Under the pieces are notes generated by a model, which was not told where the DNA came from, searched no databases, and saw only the letters and a program-made list of their open reading frames with translations. Positions 1-5,204 of a stretch of DNA of 9,254 bases are shown piece after piece. Source of the DNA: an uncultured Bacteroidales bacterium (lineage in GTDB: Bacteria > Bacteroidota > Bacteroidia > Bacteroidales > P3); NCBI GenBank assembly GCA_947177315.1, contig CAMWTX010000053.1:1-9254 (forward strand). The letters run 5' to 3'. The stretch's first letter is position 1; each line of letters begins with the position of its first letter. Both the position numbers and the translations under genes were made by a program.

Positions 1-1041
1 CTTGATGATGTCTTCCTCGCAATAGAAAGCGATGCACTTGCCCTCGCCCCCGTCCCGTCCGGCGCGCCCCGTTTCCTGATAGTAACCTTCCAGACTCTTG
101 GGCATGTCGTAATGTATCACAAAACGCACGTCGGGCTTGTCGATTCCCATGCCGAACGCGATGGTGGCCACAATCACGTCCACTTCTTCCATAAGGAACT
201 TGTCTTGGTTGGTGGTGCGGGTGTTGGAATCCAAACCTGCATGGTAGGGCAAGGCACGGATGCCGTTGGCGCAGAGCACCTCGGCGAATTCCTCCACTTT
301 CTTGCGGCTCAGGCAATAGATGATGCCCGATTTGCCGCTGTTGTCGCGGATAAACTTAACGATGTCGCGGTCCACGTTCTTCGTCTTGGGTCTTACCTCA
401 TAATAGAGGTTCTGCCGGTTGAAAGACGAGATATAGACCGAAGCGTCCGCCATTCCCAGATTCTTCTGTATGTCTTTCTGCACCTTGGGCGTGGCCGTGG
501 CCGTGAGCGCCATCACGGGAACCTGCTGCCCTATCTGGTCGATGATAGGCCTTATGCGGCGGTATTCGGGTCTGAAATCATGCCCCCACTCGGAAATGCA
601 GTGCGCTTCGTCGATGGCGTAAAGCGATATGTGGAGGGTCTTGAAGAACTCCACGTTTTCGTCTTTGGTAAGGGTTTCCGGCGCCACATACAGCAATTTG
701 GTCTTGCCGGCCACCAAGTCTTCCTTTACCTGCTTCATTTCCGCCTTGGTAAGGGAGGAGTTCAGGTAATGGGCAATCTCGGAAGTGCTGCCGAAATTAC
801 GCACGGCATCCACCTGGTTTTTCATCAACGCGATAAGCGGAGAAATGATGATGGCCGTTCCGGGCAGTATCAATGCCGGAAGCTGGTAGCAAAGCGACTT
901 GCCGCCTCCGGTGGGCATAATGACAAATGTATCTCTCCCCGACAGAACGTTCCGTATCACCGCTTCCTGGTTTCCTTTGAAACGGCCGAAACCGAACACA
1001 CGCAACAACTCCTGGCGGAGAAACTCACTGTCGTATTCCAT
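1..1041 (-). CDS. recQ: ATP-dependent DNA helicase RecQ, N-terminal part (cut by window edge)
   Basis: This is a superfamily 2 3'-5' DNA helicase that works in recombination and replication-fork repair in the cytoplasm. The 347 codons present contain the whole helicase core in order: Walker A MPTGGGKS (residues 42-49), motif II DEAH (144-147), the RecQ-specific aromatic-rich loop HCISEWGHDFRPEYR (147-161), motif III ALTATATP (178-185), motif V around AFGMGIDKPDVRF (295-307) and motif VI QETGRAGRDGG (322-332, arginine finger). The frame stays open to base 1, so the zinc-binding, winged-helix and HRDC domains expected in a ~600-730-residue RecQ lie outside the window. The ATG at 1041 is the first possible start, because a TAG stop lies five codons upstream in frame. 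It is divergent from lptB and has its own candidate promoter (1100-1107). Identification is by family motifs and is very secure. I see no damage to key residues. Confidence 0.95.
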   Translation of the reverse strand, partial: MEYDSEFLRQELLRVFGFGRFKGNQEAVIRNVLSGRDTFVIMPTGGGKSLCYQLPALILPGTAIIISPLIALMKNQVDAVRNFGSTSEIAHYLNSSLTKAEMKQVKEDLVAGKTKLLYVAPETLTKDENVEFFKTLHISLYAIDEAHCISEWGHDFRPEYRRIRPIIDQIGQQVPVMALTATATPKVQKDIQKNLGMADASVYISSFNRQNLYYEVRPKTKNVDRDIVKFIRDNSGKSGIIYCLSRKKVEEFAEVLCANGIRALPYHAGLDSNTRTTNQDKFLMEEVDVIVATIAFGMGIDKPDVRFVIHYDMPKSLEGYYQETGRAGRDGGEGKCIAFYCEEDIIK

Positions 1042-1067
1042 GACAATTCGGGTCTAAGAAAAATGTT

Positions 1068-1075
1068 TACTTTTG
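1068..1075 (+). promoter_or_regulatory. Candidate lptB promoter (-7 box TACTTTTG)
   Basis: TACTTTTG on the plus strand matches TAnnTTTG. It sits about 60 nt before the lptB start, but there is no clear TTG-type -33 element around 1045-1049. It overlaps the region into which the divergent recQ promoter fires, so the two transcripts would overlap by a short stretch at their 5' ends. Confidence 0.4.
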
Positions 1076-1099
1076 TGCGGCGCTTGCGCTGCACAATAC

Positions 1100-1107
1100 C
1101 AAAGATA
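1100..1107 (-). promoter_or_regulatory. Candidate recQ promoter (-7 box TATCTTTG)
   Basis: Read on the minus strand this is TATCTTTG, a full match to the Bacteroidetes -7 consensus TAnnTTTG. About 19-20 nt upstream lies a T-rich GGTTTT, a weak stand-in for the -33 TTTG. Transcription would start near 1093-1095, giving a leader of roughly 50 nt before the recQ ATG at 1041. The consensus is established knowledge; the assignment is inference. Confidence 0.55.
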
Positions 1108-1136
1108 CAATTTTTTTGCTGAAATAAAAACCTCCC

Positions 1137-1868
1137 ATGATACTCCGCACCCAAGACATCGTAAAGATTTACAAGCAACGCACCGTGGTTGACCACGTTT
1201 CCATCGAGGTGAAACAAGGCGAAATCGTTGGCTTGTTAGGCCCTAACGGTGCCGGAAAGACCACTTCTTTCTATATTATGGTGGGGTTGATAAAAGCCCT
1301 TTCCGGAAAAGTTTTTCTGGACGACACCGACATTACCCGCCTGCCCATGTATAAAAGGGCGCAGCTGGGCGTGGGCTACCTCGCGCAGGAAGCCTCCGTT
1401 TTCAGGCACATGAGCGTGGAAGACAACATCACCTCCATTCTGGAATTCATCGAGAAAGACCCTGCCGTGCGCAAGCAACGTCTGGAAGAGCTGTTGAACG
1501 AGTTCGGCATCGCGCACGTGCGCAAGACCAAAGGCATCAGCCTTTCGGGAGGCGAAAGAAGACGCACCGAGATAGCGCGCGCCTTGGCTGCCAACCCCAA
1601 ATTCATTCTTTTGGATGAACCTTTTGCCGGCATCGACCCTCTGGCGGTGGAAGACATCAAGAAAATCGTGCTGCAGCTCAAGCAGAAGAACATCGGCATT
1701 CTGATTACCGACCACAACGCGCAGGAAACCCTTTCCATCACCGACCGTTCCTACCTGCTCTACAGCGGAAAAATCCTCAAGTCCGGTTCTTCCAAAGATT
1801 TGGCGACCGACCCCGAAGTACGCGAGAAATACCTCGGCAAAGACTTCGAATTGAAAGAAATACGGTAG
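1137..1868 (+). CDS. lptB: LPS export ABC transporter ATP-binding protein LptB
   Basis: This 243-residue protein is the cytoplasmic ATPase that drives lipopolysaccharide extraction by the LptB2FG complex and its passage along the Lpt bridge to the outer membrane. All ABC-ATPase elements are visible: A-loop aromatic Y12, Walker A GPNGAGKT (35-42), Q-loop YLAQEASVFR with Q84, signature LSGGE (136-140), Walker B FILLDE (156-161, catalytic E161) and switch H193 in TDHN. The Q-loop context GYLxQEASxFR and the tail around REKYLG are typical of LptB rather than of other ABC ATPases, and the length equals the family norm (~240). The ATG at 1137 follows an A-rich leader without a Shine-Dalgarno site, as is usual in this phylum. 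The gene stands alone: no lptF/G/A/C neighbours are visible. It ends just before a strong hairpin. Confidence 0.93.
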   Translation: MILRTQDIVKIYKQRTVVDHVSIEVKQGEIVGLLGPNGAGKTTSFYIMVGLIKALSGKVFLDDTDITRLPMYKRAQLGVGYLAQEASVFRHMSVEDNITSILEFIEKDPAVRKQRLEELLNEFGIAHVRKTKGISLSGGERRRTEIARALAANPKFILLDEPFAGIDPLAVEDIKKIVLQLKQKNIGILITDHNAQETLSITDRSYLLYSGKILKSGSSKDLATDPEVREKYLGKDFELKEIR

Positions 1869-1888
1869 TTTTGATTACCCTGAAAAAG

Positions 1889-1932
1889 AATGAGGCGAAA
1901 AACCGGTGGAAACACAGGTTCTTCGCCTCATT
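1889..1932. terminator. Bidirectional intrinsic terminator between lptB and the OMP gene
   Basis: An 11-bp perfect stem (AATGAGGCGAA at 1889-1899 with TTCGCCTCATT at 1922-1932) continues, after one mismatch, into a 4-bp inner stem (AACC 1901-1904 with GGTT 1917-1920) around a 12-nt loop. On the plus strand it is followed by TTCGTTTAA; on the minus strand by CTTTTTC. It sits in the 84-bp gap between two convergent genes, so it probably stops transcription from both sides. Confidence 0.8.
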
Positions 1933-1952
1933 TCGTTTAAGGAAAATTATCT

Positions 1953-3458
1953 TTAGAACTTACAGCCTACCGTAAGCGTGCATAAAACTTTCGACATGTT
2001 CAACCGGGCAGGCTGCACCAAAGGCGATCCGTCTTCCGACACAAGGTAATAGAAATTGTCGAGACGCTTGCCCACATTCGCCATGATGCCAAAATCAACT
2101 GTCCAACGCCCCAGATTCCAACCAATTCCGCCCGTAACCGTATGGTCCGACCAATTCCTTTCCAAAACCTCGTTCTTATACGGACAAGACTGCCAGATAT
2201 AACCGACACGAAGGCTCATCACGCTGAGCCTCCATTCGGTTCCAACCCTCAGGACACCCGCCAGACGGTAGTTGTCGCGCACGATATTCTGAATATACTG
2301 GTTGTAGTCGATATCGTCGTCCACATCCATGCGCATATGGCGGTAGTCGATAATCTCTCCCTCCACGGCAATGGCACCGAAGTTCTTAATCAGGAAGGCC
2401 GTGCTTAAAATGCCCTTCATCGGAGAAGACAGGCCGTAACGGTCTTCGTATCCACTGTGCACCGCATTGGGCAGCACGTCGTTGTTCGCCAAGACATACT
2501 GCATATCGGTAATCAGATCCATATCCGATTTTTCCTTGAGATTGAAATAGGTAGGCGTATGGAAAGCCAATCCAATCCGGAAGAAATGCACCGGTTTGAC
2601 AATCAAACCCAACTTAAGGTTAATCCCCGCGCCGCTTACATCCATGCGGTTCTTTACCTGATAGGAACGGAAGTTGAATGGAAGCGGCAGGACTGCCGTG
2701 TTGGATTCCTCGATAAGGCTTTTTTGGGTGTAATTGACGATAGGCACACCCAAGGTAATCCCAAAGAACACCTTGTTGACCAATTGCCCCCCGAAAGTAA
2801 ATGCCATTTCGGTGATATTGCCCCATTCCTGCAGGATATGTTTCTGCTGCAAGCCTTTGCCGAGAAAACTTTCGTAGGTGTAGTTCAAAGTGTCCAGATA
2901 ATCCAGCAAGCCCGTCTGATAGGCCAGGTTGCCGACATGGGCTACATCGGCATGCTGCACGGCAAAATCGTAGCCGGCACTGCGGGCAGCCACATCCTGC
3001 ATATAGGAAGACTGGTTGTTGATGCCCCTTACATACACGTTGTTGTTGAAATCCTTGAGCCGGTTGGCACCGAAACCAAAATGCAGGTTCCAGAAATTGC
3101 CTCCTTCCCGGCTTCCGTTCTTGATACAGAACACGCCGCCGCCCTGCGGCATATTGACCCGTGTCTTTTCAAAATCGTTCTTCTGATTGTAATAATCGGA
3201 AAAGTTGCCTTGCGTAACCGTTCCCAGGCTGAGCGATATTTCATGGCGTGTATAAAAACCGATGCCCGCCGGATTGGTGCTGAGGGTCGTGAAGTTAGCC
3301 CCCAATGCGCTGAAAGCGCCGCCCATGGCGTTATACCGCGCCGTTCCCACCGGATTGAGCATTGAATAACGCAACAAATCGGCATCGTCCTGGGCAAAAA
3401 GGCTGCCGCCCGCGCCCAATAGGGCAAAGGATATAAGGATATGTTTTATTCTGTTCAT
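1953..3458 (-). CDS. Outer-membrane beta-barrel protein, FadL/OmpP1 (TodX) family
   Basis: A 501-residue outer-membrane protein with a signal peptide (basic MNRIKH, a hydrophobic stretch, cleavage likely after FA at residues 21-22). The mature start contains YSMLNPVGTARYNAMGGA and then TNPAGIGFY (61-69); the NPAG motif is characteristic of the FadL/OmpP1/TodX transporter family, whose members let hydrophobic compounds cross the outer membrane. The rest is alternating amphipathic segments rich in G, Y and N, and it ends in CKF, a C-terminal aromatic as expected for BAM-assembled barrels. Relatives in Bacteroides are often called 'hemin receptor' without direct proof; the substrate here is unknown. 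It starts 27 nt after the upstream lipoprotein gene, so co-transcription is likely. A TAAATTTG sequence at 3472-3479 (minus) could be an internal promoter but would leave a leader of under 10 nt. Confidence 0.85.
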   Translation of the reverse strand: MNRIKHILISFALLGAGGSLFAQDDADLLRYSMLNPVGTARYNAMGGAFSALGANFTTLSTNPAGIGFYTRHEISLSLGTVTQGNFSDYYNQKNDFEKTRVNMPQGGGVFCIKNGSREGGNFWNLHFGFGANRLKDFNNNVYVRGINNQSSYMQDVAARSAGYDFAVQHADVAHVGNLAYQTGLLDYLDTLNYTYESFLGKGLQQKHILQEWGNITEMAFTFGGQLVNKVFFGITLGVPIVNYTQKSLIEESNTAVLPLPFNFRSYQVKNRMDVSGAGINLKLGLIVKPVHFFRIGLAFHTPTYFNLKEKSDMDLITDMQYVLANNDVLPNAVHSGYEDRYGLSSPMKGILSTAFLIKNFGAIAVEGEIIDYRHMRMDVDDDIDYNQYIQNIVRDNYRLAGVLRVGTEWRLSVMSLRVGYIWQSCPYKNEVLERNWSDHTVTGGIGWNLGRWTVDFGIMANVGKRLDNFYYLVSEDGSPLVQPARLNMSKVLCTLTVGCKF

Positions 3459-3485
3459 GGCCTGATTTTTACAAATTTAACAATA

Positions 3486-4961
3486 CTACCGGGTGCGTCT
3501 TGTGGAGGAACCCGAAGAGGACGAACCCGAAGAACGATACGAAGAGGAGCCCGAAGAACGGTAGGAAGAGGAACTCGAACTGCTGCGCGGCGAAGAAACG
3601 GAAGTGCTGCGCGCGGAGGTGGAAGTGGAACGCGCGGGAGCGGTGGTGCTGGAACGCGGGCTGTTGTTGTAGCGCGGGCTCACATACGAGGAATTGCTGT
3701 GGCCGCGGTCATACACTGGCGTGTTGTACTGGCGGGGCTGCGACTGTTCGCGAGTGCGCGGGTTGGACGGTTGGTTTTGTCCGGCAGGGTTAGGCTGCGA
3801 AGGACGCACGTACTGCGTGCCACGCCCGGGTTGCTGCTGTGTGGTTGTGGTGCGCTGCGGCGTGCCGGTGGCGGCAGGATTGGCGGTCGTGCCGGAACGC
3901 CGGGTGGGCTGATTGGGCTGCACGGGCGTGGAAGGACGCGAGGGCAACTGAACGCTTTCTTTGGTGGCCAGACGGTTGGAAACATTTTCCATCATCGCGG
4001 AAGGAGTGGCCGAAACACGGCGGGTCGGCACCACGGCGGCAGTGCCGGTGCGGTTTTCCGAACCGGAAGCCGGAGCGGACACAACATTGGTTGAACCTAC
4101 GGCGTGTTCATACCTTTCGGCAAAAGTGCGGCGGGAAGCGGAAGGCAAAGAGGGCGTGGAACCCGTAGAGGAAGAAGCCATCGTGCCGGCCGAAACACGG
4201 CGCGCCGAAGAGGACGCTACCGAAGGATTGGTAAGGGAACTGCCACGCGCTCGGCGACCGTAGTAACTCTGCGTATAGGTGTTCCTGTCGTAAGGATTGT
4301 AGCAGTAGTCGTAGCTGTTGCCGTAGCGACCGTCCCAATAGCCATCCCAATAACCGTTCCAATAGCCATTGTGGTAGCCATGATGATAACCGTGGTGATA
4401 GCCATGCCCGTAGTTCCAGGAATAAGGCCAGCAGGAATAATAGCTTCCGCAGCCCCAGTAACCGCCCCAACCATAACTGAAGGCGAAAGGCCCGTAGCTG
4501 AATCCCAGATACCAGCCCGGCCTGTAATACGTATAGCGCGGATACCACCAGTCGTAACCGAGGTAGATGCTCGTACCGTAATTGTACGGATTGTAATCGT
4601 ACCAATAGGAATTGGTGTAGTAATCGGAATAATAGTCGTTGCTTACGAAATCATTGTTCTGGAAACGGCGCAGGCGCGAGGAATATTCGTAATCGTAATA
4701 ATTGTCGTAATCGAAGGTGTCGGAAGAAGTTTCCGTGTCGCTGTAAGAATAGGAATTGTCCGCCACCGTTTCCTGCGGTTGGTTGCCGGATTGTTTCCAC
4801 TGCCTTTCCAGCCGTTGACGGCGTTCCTGTTCCCGGGTGGGCATATTGCCGTAAACATCGTCGGCGGCCACCATGAAAGTGGTTCCGCAGGAGGTGAACA
4901 AGGCAGACATGGCCAGCGTTGCCATGACAACGAGCAGGTTTTTGTTTTTCAATGCCAACAT
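3486..4961 (-). CDS. Low-complexity Tyr/Gly- and Ser/Arg-rich lipoprotein of unknown function
   Basis: I read this as a 491-residue secreted lipoprotein starting at the ATG at 4961. That codon is preceded by AAAGGAG with a 5-nt spacer and begins a clean lipoprotein signal (KNKN, hydrophobic core, LFTSC with lipid-bearing C25). In-frame codons up to 5009 exist but come from the repeat and would bury the signal. Layout: a charged linker with TREQERRQRLERQW (42-55); a Tyr/Asp/Asn-rich stretch (70-145); a Trp/Tyr/Gly-rich core (146-186); six GY[H/W]x tetrapeptides (187-210); then from ~235 a disordered Ser/Thr/Pro/Gln/Arg-rich tail ending in YRSSGSSS repeats and RRTR. No enzyme domain is visible. 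Similar Bacteroides proteins have, as I recall, been mislabelled 'vitellogenin'. Placed immediately before a FadL-like barrel gene, it may be an envelope or surface component, but the function is unknown. Confidence 0.8.
   Translation of the reverse strand: MLALKNKNLLVVMATLAMSALFTSCGTTFMVAADDVYGNMPTREQERRQRLERQWKQSGNQPQETVADNSYSYSDTETSSDTFDYDNYYDYEYSSRLRRFQNNDFVSNDYYSDYYTNSYWYDYNPYNYGTSIYLGYDWWYPRYTYYRPGWYLGFSYGPFAFSYGWGGYWGCGSYYSCWPYSWNYGHGYHHGYHHGYHNGYWNGYWDGYWDGRYGNSYDYCYNPYDRNTYTQSYYGRRARGSSLTNPSVASSSARRVSAGTMASSSTGSTPSLPSASRRTFAERYEHAVGSTNVVSAPASGSENRTGTAAVVPTRRVSATPSAMMENVSNRLATKESVQLPSRPSTPVQPNQPTRRSGTTANPAATGTPQRTTTTQQQPGRGTQYVRPSQPNPAGQNQPSNPRTREQSQPRQYNTPVYDRGHSNSSYVSPRYNNSPRSSTTAPARSTSTSARSTSVSSPRSSSSSSSYRSSGSSSYRSSGSSSSGSSTRRTR
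3516..3563 (-). repeat. Two tandem 24-nt units encoding YRSSGSSS
   Basis: At the C-terminal end of the lipoprotein gene, 3563-3540 and 3539-3516 (minus strand) each encode YRSSGSSS. They are flanked by further serine codons. The codons differ between the units (for example TAC and TAT), so the repeat is conserved more strongly as protein than as DNA. Confidence 0.75.
4332..4403 (-). repeat. Six tandem 12-nt units encoding GY[H/W]x
   Basis: Reading 4403 to 4332 on the minus strand gives six consecutive 12-nt units encoding GYHH, GYHH, GYHN, GYWN, GYWD and GYWD. Every unit starts with GG(C/T)TA(T/C). The graded change from His-rich to Trp/Asp-rich units suggests stepwise duplication with divergence. 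Confidence 0.85.
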
Positions 4962-4980
4962 AGATACTCCTTTCTGCATT
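4962..4980 (-). promoter_or_regulatory. Shine-Dalgarno-like site deciding the lipoprotein start
   Basis: On the minus strand the bases before the ATG at 4961 read AGAAAGGAGTATCT. AAAGGAG with a 5-nt spacer is an unusually good ribosome binding site for this phylum. It lies just outside repeat copy 1 and supports starting the lipoprotein at 4961 rather than farther upstream. Confidence 0.65.
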
Positions 4981-5058
4981 ATTGAAATACTTCGTCTCGG
5001 CATAGTCAACTTGAAAGCTCACTTTCAGTTGCCTCTGCTCTCGACTTTTTGTATTTTT
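4981..5058. repeat. Palindromic repeat, copy 1
   Basis: First of two near-identical tandem units. The core 4986-5058 matches 5071-5143 at a constant offset of 85 nt with one difference (T5006 against C5091). Allowing a 1-nt indel, the similarity extends back to 4981. Each unit is an imperfect palindrome. The copy ends in TATTTTTA, so it lacks the final G of the -7 promoter box found in copy 2. Confidence 0.9.
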
Positions 5059-5064
5059 AACTTC

Positions 5065-5143
5065 ATTGAAAATACTTCGTCTCGGCATAGCCAACTTGAA
5101 AGCTCACTTTCAGTTGCCTCTGCTCTCGACTTTTTGTATTTTT
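5065..5143. repeat. Palindromic repeat, copy 2
   Basis: Second unit, 12 nt after the core of copy 1. The central hairpin pairs CAAC 5092-5095 with GTTG 5113-5116 and TGAAAG 5097-5102 with CTTTCA 5107-5112, with T5096 bulged and a CTCA loop. Outside it, GTC 5080-5082 faces GAC 5128-5130, and the edges AAAATAC (5069-5075) and GTATTTT (5136-5142) are also complementary. The whole unit is therefore an inverted repeat with arms of ~35 nt, similar in form to a REP or MITE-like element. Confidence 0.88.
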
Positions 5144-5144
5144 G
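5114..5144 (+). promoter_or_regulatory. Promoter of the proS-pth-CBS-gldD operon, carried by repeat copy 2
   Basis: TTG at 5114-5116, a 20-nt spacer, then TATTTTTG at 5137-5144 match the Bacteroidetes TTTG-N19~21-TAnnTTTG promoter. Transcription would begin near 5149-5151, giving a ~55-nt leader before proS. The -33 element lies in the right arm of the hairpin and the -7 box at the repeat's edge, with its last G just outside the duplicated core. Confidence 0.65.
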
Positions 5145-5204
5145 CCCCGATTCAAAAGGGGGCGGTTGCCTCTTATTACAATAACCGTACCAAAGTAGAA
5201 AAAA

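Noticed and set aside
112..1122. Open frame of 336 codons on the plus strand
   Set aside because: It lies opposite recQ, whose helicase motifs are intact; the antisense product is His/Val/Gly-rich with no family signature.
2457..3365. Plus-strand frame of 302 codons
   Set aside because: It is antisense to the FadL-like gene, which has a signal peptide, the NPAG motif and a C-terminal aromatic residue.
3472..3479. TAAATTTG on the minus strand as a separate promoter for the FadL-like gene
   Set aside because: The box fits, but the leader would be under 10 nt and no TTG lies at the -33 distance; co-transcription with the lipoprotein gene is simpler.
4104..4985. Plus-strand frame with long Val/Ile/Ala runs resembling membrane helices
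   Set aside because: It is the complement of the Tyr/Gly/Asn codons of the lipoprotein; TAx and GGx codons read backwards give Val/Ile/Pro. No start signal or family match is seen.
4981..5143. Two-unit direct repeat as a minimal CRISPR array
   Set aside because: Only two ~73-bp units with a 12-nt gap, no unique spacers and no cas genes; the units are palindromic promoter-bearing repeats.
5191..5197. TACTTTG on the minus strand as promoter for the lipoprotein gene
   Set aside because: It is one base short of TAnnTTTG and no -33 element is found, so it is too weak to call; the lipoprotein promoter remains unidentified.
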